A stretch of DNA of 64,000 nucleotides from Macropodus opercularis (taxonomy: Eukaryota > Chordata > Actinopteri > Anabantiformes > Osphronemidae): NCBI GenBank assembly GCA_030770545.1, contig JAUCMP010000033.1, forward strand, positions 248,001 to 312,000, written 5' to 3'. Made by a program: the position numbers and the translations under genes. Below, one piece after another: positions 12,101 through 25,799 of this stretch (position 1 is the first letter of the stretch; every line of letters starts with the position of its first letter). The notes under the pieces are model-generated. The model was not told the origin of the DNA. It saw only the letters and a program-made list of their open reading frames with translations, and did no database searches.

Positions 12101-15100
12101 GGACAAATGCCGTGTCACTTGTGGAACACAAATAGCACAGTCAAATTCCATTGAAACACCGATCCAATGATTGCTTTATGACTGACCTGTCTCCTACGGA
12201 ACCGAGTCAGTTGACCCACCAAACCTACGATTGCTGGACAACTGTTCTGTCTGCCGAGGAAGTCAGGTCAAGAAGTCAGAGGGATCTGAACCACCAATCC
12301 TACGACTGGTGGACCACTGCTCTATAACCTGAGGAACACAAGGAAAAGAGCCAGAGACATTTCACCCACCAACTCAATGACTGGAGAACAACTGCTCTGG
12401 TCCCTCTGTAACTCAGGTCAAGTAGTAGGCGTCAATGGAACCACCGACAACTGCTCTGTACCTTGACAAACTCAAAAACAACAAAGCGTTATTAAAAACA
12501 CCTATCCTCCGATAGGTGGGCGAATGCTTTGTCCCTTCCGGAACACAAACAACACAGTAACAATCATTTGAACAAGTGTTTCAATGAATGGCTGACAACT
12601 GACCTGTCTCCTAAGGAACTGACTCAATTGAACCACCAATCCTACGATTGGTAGACAACTGTTCTGTCTCCTGAGGAAGTCAGGTCTAGAGGTCAGAGGC
12701 ATCTGAAACACCAAACCTATGATTGGTGAAACACTGTTTTGTCTCCTGAGGAACTCAACTCACAGAGACATAGTCAATGAAATCACGAAACCTACGATTG
12801 GTGGACAAATGCCGTGTCACTTGTGGAACACAAATAGCACAGTCAAATTCCATTGAAACACCGATCCAATGATTACTTTATGACTGACCTGTCTCCTACG
12901 GAACCGAGTCAGTTGACCCACCAAACCTACGATTGCTGGACAACTGTTCTGTCTGCCGAGGAAGTCAGGTCAAGAAGTCAGAGGTATCTGAACCACCAAT
13001 CCTACGACTGGTGGACCACTGCTCTATAACCTGAGGAACACAAGGAAAAGAGCCAGAGACATTTCACCCACCAACTCAATGACTGGAGAACAACTGCTCT
13101 GCTCCCTCTGTAACTCAGGTCAAGTAGTAGGCGTCAATGGAACCACCGACGACTGCTCTGTACCTCGACAAACTCAAAAACAACAAAGCGTTATTAAAAA
13201 CACCTATCCTCCGATAGGTGGGCGAATGCTTTGTCCCTTCCGGAACACAAACAACACAGTAACAATCATTTGAACAAGTGTTTCAATGAATGGCTGACAA
13301 CTGACCTGTCTCCTAAGGAACAGACTCAATTGAACCACCAATCCTACGATTGGTAGACAACTGTTCTGTCTCCTGAGGAAGTCAGGTCTAGAGGTCAGAG
13401 GCATCTGAAACACCAAACCTATGATTGGTGAAACATTGTTTTGTCTCCTGAGGAACTCAACTCACAGAGACATAGTCAATGAAATCAAGAAACCTACGAT
13501 TGGTGGACAAATGCCGTGTTACTTGTGGAACACAAATAGCACAGTCAAATTCCATTGAAACACCGATCCAATGATTGCTTTATGACTGACCTGTCTCCTA
13601 CGGAACCGAGTCAGTTGACCCACCAAACCTACGATTGCTGGACAACTGTTCTGTCTGCCGAGGAAGTCAGGTCTAGAAGTCAGAGGGATCTGAACCACCA
13701 ATCCTACGACTGGTGGACCACTGCTCTATAACTTGAGAAACACAAGGAAAAGAGCCAGAGACATTTCACCCACCAACTCAATGACTGGAGAACAACTGCT
13801 CTGCTCCCTCTGTAACTCAGGTCAAGTAGTAGGAGTCAATGGAACCACCGACGACTGCTCTGTACCTTGACAAACTCAAAAACAACAAAGCGTTATTAAA
13901 AACACCTATAGGTGGGCGAATGCTTTGTCCCTTCCGGAACACAAACAACACAGTAACAATCATTTGAACAAGTGTTTCAATGAATGGCTGACAACTGACC
14001 TGTCTCCTAAGGAACGGACTCAATTGAACCAACAATCCTACGATTGGTAGACAACTGTTCTGTCTCCTGAGGAAGTCAGGTCTAGAGGTCAGAGGCATCT
14101 GAAACACCAAACCTATGATTGGTGAAGCATTGTTTTGTCTCCTGAGGAACTCAACTCACAGAGACATAGTCAATGAAATCACGAAACCTACGATTGGTGA
14201 ACCACTGTTTTGTGTCCTGAGGAACTCAACTCACAGAGACATAGTCAATGAAATCACGAAACCTACGATTGGTGGACAAATGCCGTGTCACTTGTGGAAC
14301 ACAAATAGCACAGTCAAATTCCATTGAAACACCGATCCAATGATTGCTTTATGACTGACCTGTCTCCTATGGAACCGAGTCAGTTGACCCACCAAACCTA
14401 CGATTGCTGGACAACTGTTCTGTCTGCCGAGGAAGTCAGGTCAAGAAGTCAGAGGTATCTGAACCACCAATCCTACGACTGGTGGACCACTGCTCTATAA
14501 CCTGAGGAATACAAGGAATAGAGCCAGAGACATTTCACCCACCAACTCAATGACTGGAGAACAACTGCTCTGCTCCCTCTGTAACTCAGGTCAAGTAGTA
14601 GGCGTCAATGGAACCACCGACGACTGCTCTGTACCTTGACAAACTCAAAAACAACAAAGCGTTATTAAAAACACCTATCCTCCGATAGGTGGGCGAATGC
14701 TTTGTCCCTTCCGGAACACAAACAACACAGTAACAATCATTTGAACAAGTGTTTCAATGAATGGCTGACAACTGACCTGTCTCCTAAGGAACGGACTCAA
14801 TTGAACCACCAATCCTACAATTGGTAGACAACTGTTCTGTCTCCTGAGGAAGTCAGGTCTACAGGTCAGAGGCATCTGAAACACCAAACCTATGATTGGT
14901 GAAACATTGTTTTGTCTCCTGAGGAACTCAATTCACAGAGACATAGTCAATGAAATCACGAAACCTACGATTGGTGGACAAATGCCGTGTCACTTGTGGA
15001 ACACAAATAGCACAGTCAAATTCCATTGAAACACCGATCCAATGATTGCTTTGTGACTGACCTGTCTCCTACGGAACCGAGTCAGTTGACCCACCAAACC

Positions 15101-18100
15101 TACGATTGCTGGACAACTGTTCTGTCTGCCGAGGAAGTCAGGTCAAGAAGCCAGAGGTATCTGAACCACCAATCCTACGACTGGTGGACCACTGCTCTAT
15201 AACCTGAGGAACACAAGGAATAGAGCCAGAGACATTTCACCCACCAACTCAATGACTGGAGAACAACTGCTCTGCTCCCTCTGTAACTCAGGTCAAGTAG
15301 TAGGCGTCAATGGAACCACCGACGACTGCTCTGTACCTTGACAAACTCAAAAACAACAAAGCGTTATTAAAAACACCTATCCTCCGATAGGTGGGCGAAT
15401 GCTTTGTCCCTTCCGGAACACAAACAACACAGTAACAATCATTTGAACAAGTGTTTCAATGAATGGCTGACAACTGACCTGTCTCCTAAGGAACGGACTC
15501 AATTGAACCACCAATCCTACGATTGGTAGACAACTGTTCTGTCTCCTGAGGAAGTCAGGTCTAGAGGTCAGAGGCATCTGAAACACCAAACCTATGATTG
15601 GTGAAACATTGTTTTGTCTCCTGAGGAACTCAACTCACAGAGACATAGTCAATGAAATCACGAAACCTACGATTGGTGAAACACTGTTTTGTCTCCTGAG
15701 GAACTCAACTCACAGAGACATAGTCAATGAAATCACGAAACCTACGATTGGTGGACAAATGCCGTGTCACTTGTGGAACACAAATAGCACAGTCAAATTC
15801 CATTGAAACACCGATCCAATGATTGCTTTATGACTGACCTGTCTCCTACGGAACCGAGTCAGTTGACCCACCAAACCTACGATTGCTGGACAACTGTTCT
15901 GTCTGCCGAGGAAGTCAGGTCAAGAAGTCAGAGGTATCTGAACCACCAATCCTACGACTGGTGGACCACTGCTCTATAACCTGAGGAACACAAGGAAAAG
16001 AGCCAGAGACATTTCACCCACCAACTCAATGACTGGAGAACAACTGCTCTGCTCCCTCTGTAACTCAGGTCAAGTAGTAGGCGTCAATGGAACCACCGAC
16101 GACTGCTCTGTACCTTGACAAACTCAAAAACAACAAAGCGTTATTAAAAACACCTATCCTCCGATAGGTGGGCGAATGCTTTGTCCCTTCCGGAACACAA
16201 ACAACACAGTAACAATCATTTGAACAAGTGTTTCAATGAATGGCTGACAACTGACCTGTCTCCTAAGGAACGGACTCAATTGAACCACCAATCCTACGAT
16301 TGGTAGACAACTGTTCTGTCTCCTGAGGAAGTCAGGTCTAGAGGTCAGAGGCATCTGAAACACCAAACCTATGATTGGTGAAACATTGTTTTGTCTCCTG
16401 AGGAACTCAACTCACAGAGACATAGTCAATGAAATCACAAAACCTACGATTGGTGAAACACTGTTTTGTCTCCTGAGGAACTCAACTCACAGAGACATAG
16501 TCAATGAAATCACGAAACCTACGATTGGTGGACAAATGCCGTGTCACTTGTGGAACACAAATAGCACAGTCAAATTCCATTGAAACACCGATCCAATGAT
16601 TGCTTTATGACTGACCTGTCTCCTACGGAACCGAGTCAGTTGACCCATCAATCCTACGATTGCTGGACAACTGTTCTGTCTGCCGAGGAAGTCAGGTCAA
16701 GAAGTCAGAGGTATCTGAACCACCAATCCTACGACTGGTGGACCACTGCTCTATAACCTGAGGAACACAAGGAAAAGAGCCAGAAACATTTCACCCACCA
16801 ACTCAATGACTGGAGAACAACTGCTCTGCTCCCTCTGTAACTCAGGTCAAGTAGTAGGCGTCAATGGAACCACCGACGACTGCTCTGTACCTTGACAAAC
16901 TCAAAAACAACAAAGCGTTATTAAAAACACCTATCCTCCGATAGGTGGGCGAATGCTTTGTCCCTTCCGGAACACAAACAACACAGTAACAATCATTTGA
17001 ACAAGTGTTTCAATGAATGGCTGACAACTGACCTGTCTCCTAAGAAACTGACTCAATTGAACCACCAATCCTACGATTGGTAGACAACTGTTCTGTCTCC
17101 TGAGGAAGTCAGGTCTAGAGGTCAGAGGCATCTGAAACACCAAACCTATGATTGGTGAAACATTGTTTTGTCTCCTGAGGAACTCAACTCACAGAGACAT
17201 AGTCAATGAAATCACGAAACCTACGATTGGTGAAACACTGTTTTGTCTCCTGAGGAACTCAACTCACAGAGACATAGTCAATGAAATCACGAAACCTACG
17301 ATTGGTGGTCAAATGCCGTGTCACTTGTGGAACACAAATAGCACAGTCAAATTCCATTGAAACACCGATCCAATGATTGCTTTGTGACTGACCTGTCTCC
17401 TACGGAACCGAGTCAGTTGACCCACCAAACCTACGATTGCTGGACAACTGTTCTGTCTGCCGAGGAAGTCAGGTCTAGAGGTCAGAGGCATCTGAACCAC
17501 TAAACCTATGATTGGTGAAACACTGTTTTGTCTCCTGAGGAACTCAACTCACAGAGACATAGTCAATGAAATTACGAAACCTACGATTGGTGGTCAAATG
17601 CCATGTCACTTGTGGAACACAAATAGCACAGTCAAATTCCATTGAAACACCGATCCAATGATTGCTTTATGACTGACCTGTCTCCTACGGAACCGAGTCA
17701 GTTGACCCACCAAACCTACGATTGCTGGACGACTGTTCTGTCTGCCGAGGAAGTCAGGTCAAGAAGTCAGAGGTATCTGAACCACCAATCCTACGACTGG
17801 TGGACCACTGCTCTATAACCTGAGGAACACAAGGAATAGAGCCAGAGACATTTCACCCACCAACTCAATGACTGGAGAACAACTGCTCTGCTCCCTCTGT
17901 AACTCAGGTCAAGTAGTAGGCGTCAATGGAACCACCGATCACTGCTCTGTACCTTGACAAACTCAAAAACAACAAAGCGTTATTAAAAACACCTATCCTC
18001 CGATAGGTGGGCGAATGCTTTGTCCCTTCCGGAACACAAACAACACAGTTACAATCATTTGAACAAGTGTTTCAATGAATGGCTGACAACTGACCTGTCT

Positions 18101-21100
18101 CCTAAGGAACGGACTCAATTGAACCACCAATCCTACGATTGGTAGACAACTGTTCTGTCTCCTGAGGAAGTCAGGTCTAGAGGTCAGAGGCATCTGAAAC
18201 ACCAAACCTATGATTGGTGAAACACTGTTTTGTCTCCTGAGGAACTCAACTCACAGAGACATAGTCAATGAAATCACGAAACCTACGATTGGTGAAACAC
18301 TGTTTTGTCTCCTGAGGAACTCAACTCACAGAGACATAGTCAATGAAATCACGAAACCTACGATTGGTGGACAAATGCCGTGTCACTTGTGGAACACAAA
18401 TAGCACAGTCAAATTCCATTGAAACACCGATCCAATGATTGCTTTATGACTGACCTGTCTCCTACGGAACCGAGTCAGTTGACCCACCAAACCTACGACT
18501 GGTGGACCACTGCTCTATAACCTGAGGAACACAAGGAATAGAGCCAGAGACATTTCACCCACCAACTCAATGACTGGAGAACAACTGCCCTGCTCCCTCT
18601 GTAACTCAGGTCAAGTAGTAGGCGTCAATGGAACCACCGACGACTGCTCTGTACCTTGACAAACTCAAAAACAACAAAGCGTTATTAAAAACACCTATCC
18701 TCCGATAGGTGGGCGAATGCTTTGTCCTCTCCGGAACACAAACAACACAGTAACAATCATTTGAACAAGTGTTTCAATGAATGGCTGACAACTGACCTGT
18801 CTCCTAAGGAACGGACTCAATTGAACCACCAATCCTACGATTGGTAGACAACTGTTCTGTCTCCTGAGGAAGTCAGGTCTAGAGGTCAGAGGCATCTGAA
18901 ACACCAAACCTATGATTGGTGAAACATTGTTTTGTCTCCTGAGGAACTCAACTCACAGAGACATAGTCAATGAAATCACGAAACCTACGATTGGTGAAAC
19001 ACTGTTTTGTCTCCTGAGGAACTCAACTCACAGAGACATAGTCAATGAAATCACGAAACCTACGATTGGTGGACAAATGCCGTGTCACTTGTGGAACACA
19101 AATAGCACAGTCAAATTCCATTGAAACACCGATCCAATGATTGCTTTATGACTGACCTGTCTCCTACGGAACCGAGTCAGTTGACCCACCAAACCTACGA
19201 TTGCTGGACAACTGTTCTGTCTGCCGAGGAAGTCAGGTCAAGAAGTCAGAGGTATCTGAACCACCAATCCTACGACTGGTGGACCACTGCTCTATAACCT
19301 GAAAAACACAAGGAAAAGAGCCAGAGACATTTCACCCACCAACTCAATGACTGGAGAACAACTGCTCTGCTCCCTCTGTAACTCAGGTCAAGTAGTAGGC
19401 GTCAATGGAACCACCGACGACTGCTCTGTACCTTGACAAACTCAAAAACAACAAAGCGTTATTAAAAACACCTATCCTCCGATAGGTGGGCGAATGCTTT
19501 GTCCCTTCCGGAACACAAACAACACAGTAACAATCATTTGAACAAGTGTTTCAATGAATGGCTGACAACTGACCTGTCTCCTAAGGAACGGACTCAATTG
19601 AACCACCAATCCTACGATTGGTAGACAACTGTTCTGTCTCCTGAGGAAGTCAGGTCTAGAGGTCAGAGGCATCTGAAACACCAAACCTATGATTGGTGAA
19701 ACATTGTTTTGTCTCCTGAGGAACTCAACTCACAGAGACATAGTCAATGAAATCACGAAACCTACGATTGGTGGACAAATGCCGTGTCACTTGTGGAACA
19801 CAAATAGCACAGTCAAATTCCATTGAAACACCGATCCAATGATTGCTTTATGACTGACCTGTCTCCTACGGAACCGAGTCAGTTGACCCACCAAACCTAC
19901 GATTGCTGGACAACTGTTCTGTCTGCCGAGGAAGTCAGGTCAAGAAGTCAGAGGTATCTGAACCACCAATCCTACGACTGGTGGACCACTGCTCTATAAC
20001 CTGAGGAACACAAGGAAAAGAGCCAGAGACATTTCACCCACCAACTCAATGACTGGAGAACAACTGCCCTGCTCCCTCTGTAACTCAGGTCAAGTAGTAG
20101 GCGTCAATGGAACCACCGACGACTGCTCTGTACCTTGACAAACTCAAAAACAACAAAGCGTTATTAAAAACACCTATCCTCCGATAGGTGGGCGAATGCT
20201 TTGTCCCTTCCGGAACACAAACAACACAGTAACAATCATTTGAACAAGTGTTTCAATGAATGGCTGACAACTGACCTGTCTCCTAAGGAACGGACTCAAT
20301 TGAACCACCAATCCTACAATTGGTAGACAACTGTTCTGTCTCCTGAGGAAGTCAGGTCTACAGGTCAGAGGCATCTGAAACACCAAACCTATGATTGGTG
20401 AAACATTGTTTTGTCTCCTGAGGAACTCAACTCACAGAGACATAGTCAATGAAATCACGAAACCTACGATTGGTGGACAAATGCCGTGTCACTTGTGGAA
20501 CACAAATAGCACAGTCAAATTCCATTGAAACACCGATCCAATGATTGCTTTGTGACTGACCTGTCTCCTACGGAACCGAGTCAGTTGACCCACCAAACCT
20601 ACGATTGCTGGACAACTGTTCTGTCTGCCGAGGAAGTCAGGTCAAGAAGCCAGAGGTATCTGAACCACCAATCCTACGACTGGTGGACCACTGCTCTATA
20701 ACCTGAGGAACACAAGGAATAGAGCCAGAGACATTTCACCCACCAACTCAATGACTGGAGAACAACTGCTCTGCTCCCTCTGTAACTCAGGTCAAGTAGT
20801 AGGCGTCAATGGAACCACCGACGACTGCTCTGTACCTTGACAAACTCAAAAACAACAAAGCGTTATTAAAAACACCTATAGGTGGGCGAATGCTTTGTCC
20901 CTTCCGGAACACAAACAACACAGTAACAATCATTTGAACAAGTGTTTCAATGAATGGCTGACAACTGACCTGTCTCCTAAGGAACAGACTCAATTGAACC
21001 ACCAATCCTACGATTGGTAGACAACTGTTCTGTCTCCTGAGGAAGTCAGGTCTAGAGGTCAGAGGCATCTGAAACACCAAACCTATGATTGGTGAAACAT

Positions 21101-21720
21101 TGTTTTGTCTCCTGAGGAACTCAACTCACAGAGACATAGTCAATGAAATCACGAAACCTACGATTGGTGAAACACTGTTTTGTGTCCTGAGGAACTCAAC
21201 TCACAGAGACATAGTCAATGAAATCACGAAACCTACGATTGGTGAAACACTGTTTTGTCTCCTGAGGAACTCAACTCACAGAGACATAGTCAATGAAATC
21301 ACGAAACCTACGATTGGTGGACAAATGCCGTGTAACTTGTGGAACACAAATAACACAGTCAAATTCCATTGAAACACCGATCCAATGATTGCTTTATGAC
21401 TGACCTGTCTCCTACGGAACCGAGTCAGTTGACCCACCAAACCTACGATTGCTGGACAACTGTTCTGTCTGCCGAGGAAGTCAGGTCAAGAAGCCAGAGG
21501 TATCTGAACCACCAATCCTACGACTGGTGGACCACTGCTCTATAACCTGAGGAACACAAGGAATAGAGCCAGAGACATTTCACCCACCAACTCAATGACT
21601 GGAGAACAACTGCTCTGCTCCCTCTGTAACTCAGGTCAAGTAATAGGCGTCAATGGAACCACCGACGACTGCTCTGTAACTTGACAAACTCAAAAACAAC
21701 AAAGCGTTATTAAAAACACC
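3168..21720. repeat. 75-bp-monomer satellite in higher-order units, block 2
   Basis: This is an 18.5-kb uninterrupted stretch of the array. Each higher-order unit contains about ten diverged monomers in fixed order. Recognisable monomers start TACGACTGGTGGACC, TCAATGACTGGAGAAC, GATAGGTGGGCGAATG, GAATGGCTGACAACTG, TACGATTGGTAGACAAC, TATGATTGGTGAAACA, TACGATTGGTGGACAAA, AATGATTGCTTTATG and TACGATTGCTGGACAAC. The basic unit is 702 bp (for example 3706 to 4408). Units of 777 bp (15377 to 16154 to 16931) carry one extra GATTGGTGAAACA monomer, and 11015-11377 holds four of them. Small indels of 13 to 15 bp create other lengths. Units are typically identical apart from scattered single-base changes. 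All copies point the same way. Confidence 0.95.
15377..17520. repeat. Satellite block duplicated 26,458 bp away (left copy)
   Basis: This block recurs at 41835-43978 at a constant offset of 26,458 bp. It shares rare variants not found in neighbouring units: AATCACAAAACC (16434), GACCCATCAATCC (about 16645), CAGAAACATTTC (about 16781) and CCTAAGAAACTGAC (about 17039). Visible differences are few, for example GGTGGGCG here against GGTGAGCG near 43404. Past 17520 the copies differ by one 75-bp monomer. Confidence 0.8.
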
Positions 21721-23445
21721 TGGACCCTCCAGGCGGCACAATACCAGGACACCTTGAGGAACATGGCGAGGACAAGAACATGGCCAGTGTCACCGGTGGT
21801 TGCGGCGGCAGGGGAACCTAGGCGGCCGGCGTCTGTGGCTGCTGCTGCGGACATGGTCCAAGTCTGCATGGCCTGAGGAGGTGGCAAGATTTGCGCGGGC
21901 GCGGGCCCGAAGGGAGGCCCAATAGGCCAGGAACTGGGGAAATGTCCGCCGCGGACCCGACTGGGCCATCGGCTCCTCCTGATTGGGCAGAGGCTCAGGA
22001 GAGGAGAGGCGAGGAGCGGCAGGGAGGCTCGGGTGGTATGAGTCCGTGGTCCTAGCATGGCGTGGAACAGCAGGTTCTGGGTGGCGTAGAGCAGCATGAA
22101 CAGCAGGTTCTGGGTGGCGTGAAGCAGCACGAACAGCAGGTTCTGGGTGGCGTAAAGCAGCACGAACAGCAGGTTCTGGGTGGCGTGAAGCAGCACGAAC
22201 AGCAGGTTCTGGGTGGCGTGAAGCAGCACGAACAGCAGGTTCTGGGTGGCGTGAAGCAGCACGAACAGCAGGTTCTGGGTGGCGTGAAGCAGCACGAACA
22301 GCAGGTTCTGGGTGGCGTGGAGCAGCACGAACAGCAGGTTCTGGCTGGTGTCGAGAATGAGGCTGAGACTTGGGACCCGGGATGGGGGGAACCGGAGGAG
22401 TGTGGAGAGGGTCCCCCTGATGCTTCAGTTCCTGCCAGATACGGCGGCCCTCAGAGGGGAAGAGACGAGGGGCAATCTCCGGCGTCCGGCACGAGCCGAG
22501 AATCACGTGGCCAGCACAGAGGACCGGAGAGGTGGCCTGGGACTGTGAGGGTGCGGCAGGTCGTTCTGGTGTGGATGGGACGAGCGAGAGGGCAGGCTGT
22601 CGTCGTGACGAGAGGGCAGACTGGCGACGTGGCGAGGGAGCAGACTGAGGACGGGGTGCCTCCCTCCTTCTGAGTCTGACCTGTATGGTCAGAAGCTCAG
22701 GGAACCTTGTATGGGTCTTTAACCAGGGGCAGGCTGAGTAAAAATCTGTAACCCAGTTCAGTGTGGAGATGCGGGTCTGGGAGTCCTGGATCTCAGGGAT
22801 CGCATCCAGCAAATCAAAAAGGGTCTGGATGACCTGGCAAGGTCAAGATTGGTGGCTGTCAGGTCTCCGGAGTCCTCCGGATCTTCTGCCAGCCGTGACA
22901 GTGGAGAGGAGACCAGGAGGGCAGCAGAATCCAGGCGACAAAACTAAGAACAAAACAAAACACAAAGCGAGCCGAACCGGCTGTGTACAGTGCGTGACAG
23001 AGTCTCAAACACACGGCGCACCAAAGGCGCTCGTCGCTAACTAAGAAGAGTTAGTTTAGGTTTCGTGGACAAGTCAGAGTAGCAAATCCCTCAGGACACA
23101 AAGACGAGAGCCCAGCGTTCTTGGCGTAAAAGTCAGTCAAAATACCCACCGCTGTCGTGAGCGTCAGGCGATCAGAACAAGGATTCAAAGGAAACCTCAC
23201 GGTACCGGTGGCAAAAGGGGAAGTCCGTCGGAGGTTTGCATGTCGGGGTAGCAACGTTGATGGTCTGACAAGGGACTGAGCTGTGGGAAGAACTTAAGTA
23301 AGAGATGATGAGCCAGGTGAAAATAATCAGAGCACGTGAGGATAATCAGGCAGGTGCGTGGTGATGACAGGGGTGTGGTGAGTGACTCCGCTGGGTGGAG
23401 ATTCACCCAGTAAGGGACCGATCGGCCAGGCTGCCGATCGTGACA
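21721..23445 (-). mobile_element. Retroelement-derived insert, copy B (shortened)
   Basis: This copy has the same right end as copy A (TGTCACGATCGGC at 23445 on the minus strand). It lacks the whole 40-bp VNTR: its left junction is at AACACCT|GGACCCTCC, cutting into the sequence that lies beyond the VNTR in copies A and C. It also lacks an internal segment of roughly 90 bp between AAGAACATGG and CCAGTGTCACC, with TGG at both edges of the missing piece. The 33-bp VNTR (about 22065-22350) has nine units instead of seven. It is therefore a deleted derivative of the same insertion, not an independent one. Confidence 0.65.
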
Positions 23446-23692
23446 CTTTATGACTGACCTGTCTCCTACGGAACCGAGTCAGTTGACCCACCAAACCTAC
23501 GATTGCTGGACAACTGTTCTGTCTGCCGAGGAAGTCAGGTCTAGAGGTCAGAGGCATCTGAATCACGAAACCTACGATTGGTGGACAAATGCCGTGTCAC
23601 TTGTGGAACACAAACAGCACAGTCAAATTCCATTGAAACACCGATCCAATGATTGCTTTATGACTGACCTGTCTCCTACGGAACCGAGTCAG
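23446..23692. repeat. Satellite spacer between insert copies B and C, block 3
   Basis: These are 247 bp of satellite. It begins with the CTTTATGACTGACC flank found right of every insert copy. It also has the fused monomer border GCATCTGAATCACGAAACC, which likewise occurs beside all three inserts. It ends at ACCGAGTCAG, where copy C starts. The short spacer makes copies B and C a near-tandem pair. Confidence 0.9.
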
Positions 23693-25799
23693 AGCCCTCC
23701 TGGGGTCGCCAGAGCCCGGAACCAGAAGGCGGACCCCTCCTGGGGTCGCCAGAGCCCGGAACCAGAAGGCGGACCCCTCCTGGGGTCGCCAGAGCCCGGA
23801 CCCAGAAGGCGGACCCCTCCTGGGGTCGCCAGAGCCCGGAACCAGAAGGCGGACCCCTCCTGGGGTCGCCAGAGCCCGGAACCAGAAGGCAGACCCCTCC
23901 TGGGGTCGCCAGAGCCAGGAACCAGAAGGCAGACCCCTCCTGGGGTCGCCAGAGCCAGGAACCAGAAGGCAGACCCCTCCTGGGGTCGCCAGAGCCAGGA
24001 ACCAAAAGGCAGACCCCTCCTGGGGTCGCCGGAGCCGGAAGGAACCTGTGTGGACCCTCCAGGCCGCACAATACCAGGACACCTTGAGGAACATGGCGAG
24101 GACAAGAACATGGTCGGGAAACGCTTGAAGCAGAAAACTCGTGGTGTGAGAGCCTGGGTGGTCGGCGTCGACGGTGGTTGCGGCGGCGTAAAGCCCAGGG
24201 TGGCCAGTGTCACCGGTGGTTGCGGCGGCAGGGGAACCTAGGCGGCCGGCGTCTGTGGCTGCTGCTGCGGACATGGTCCAAGTCTGCATGGCCTGAGGAG
24301 GTGGCAAGATTTGCGCGGGCGCGGGCCCGAAGGGAGGCCCAATAGGCCAGGAACTGGGGAAATGTCCGCCGCGGACCCGACTGGGCCATCGGCTCCTCCT
24401 GATTGGGCAGAGGCTCAGGAGAGGAGAGGCGAGGAGCGGCAGGGAGGCTCGGGTGGTATGAGTCCGTGGTCCTAGCATGGCGTGGAACAGCAGGTTCTGG
24501 GTGGCGTAGAGCAGCATGAACAGCAGGTTCTGGGTGGCGTGAAGCAGCACGAACAGCAGGTTCTGGGTGGCGTGAAGCAGCACGAACAGCAGGTTCTGGG
24601 TGGCGTGAAGCAGCACGAACAGCAGGTTCTGGGTGGCGTGAAGCAGCACGAACAGCAGGTTCTGGGTGGCGTGGAGCAGCACGAACAGCAGGTTCTGGGT
24701 GGTGTCGAGAATGAGGCTGAGACTTGGGACCCGGGATGGGGGGAACCGGAGGAGTGTGGAGAGGGTCCCCCTGATGCTTCAGTTCCTGCCAGATACGGCG
24801 GCCCTCAGAGGGGAAGAGACGAGGGGCAATCTCCGGCGTCCGGCACGAGCCGAGAATCACGTGGCCAGCACAGAGGACCGGAGAGGTGGCCTGGGACTGT
24901 GAGGGTGCGGCAGGTCGTTCTGGTGTGGATGGGACGAGCGAGAGGGCAGGCTGTCGTCGTGACGAGAGGGCAGACTGGCGACGTGGCGAGGGAGCAGACT
25001 GAGGACGGGGTGCCTCCCTCCTTCTGAGTCTGACCTGTATGGTCAGAAGCTCAGGGAACCTTGTATGGGTCTTTAACCAGGGGCAGGCTGAGTAAAAATC
25101 TGTAACCCAGTTCAGTGTGGAGATGCGGGTCTGGGAGTCCTGGATCTCAGGGATCGCATCCAGCAAATCAAAAAGGGTCTGGATGACCTGGCAAGGTCAA
25201 GATTGGTGGCTGTCAGGTCTCCGGAGTCCTCCGGATCTTCTGCCAGCCGTGACAGTGGAGAGGAGACCAGGAGGGCAGCAGAATCCAGGCGACAAAACTA
25301 AGAACAAAACAAAACACAAAGCGAGCCGAACCGGCTGTGTACAGTGCGTGACAGAGTCTCAAACACACGGCGCACCAAAGGCGCTCGTCGCTAACTAAGA
25401 AGAGTTAGTTTAGGTTTCGTGGACAAGTCAGAGTAGCAAATCCCTCAGGACACAAAGACGAGAGCCCAGCGTTCTTGGCGTAAAAGTCAGTCAAAATACC
25501 CACCGCTGTCGTGAGCGTCAGGCGATCAGAACAAGGATTCAAAGGAAACCTCACGGTACCGGTGGCAAAAGGGGAAGTCCGTCGGAGGTTTGCATGTCGG
25601 GGTAGCAACGTTGATGGTCTGACAAGGGACTGAGCTGTGGGAAGAACTTAAGTAAGAGATGATGAGCCAGGTGAAAATAATCAGAGCACGTGAGGATAAT
25701 CAGGCAGGTGCGTGGTGATGACAGGGGTGTGGTGAGTGACTCCGCTGGGTGGAGATTCACCCAGTAAGGGACCGATCGGCCAGGCTGCCGATCGTGACA
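23693..25799 (-). mobile_element. Retroelement-derived insert, copy C
   Basis: This copy is nearly identical to copy A: nine 40-bp units (about 23693-24040), the same middle segment, seven 33-bp units (about 24485-24706) and the same right end at 25799. The left junction differs (ACCGAGTCAG|AGCCCTCC), falling in a different satellite monomer from that of copy A. Both A and C start with the unusual AGAGCCCTCC variant of the 40-bp unit, so they share the same first VNTR unit despite different satellite junctions. Confidence 0.65.
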
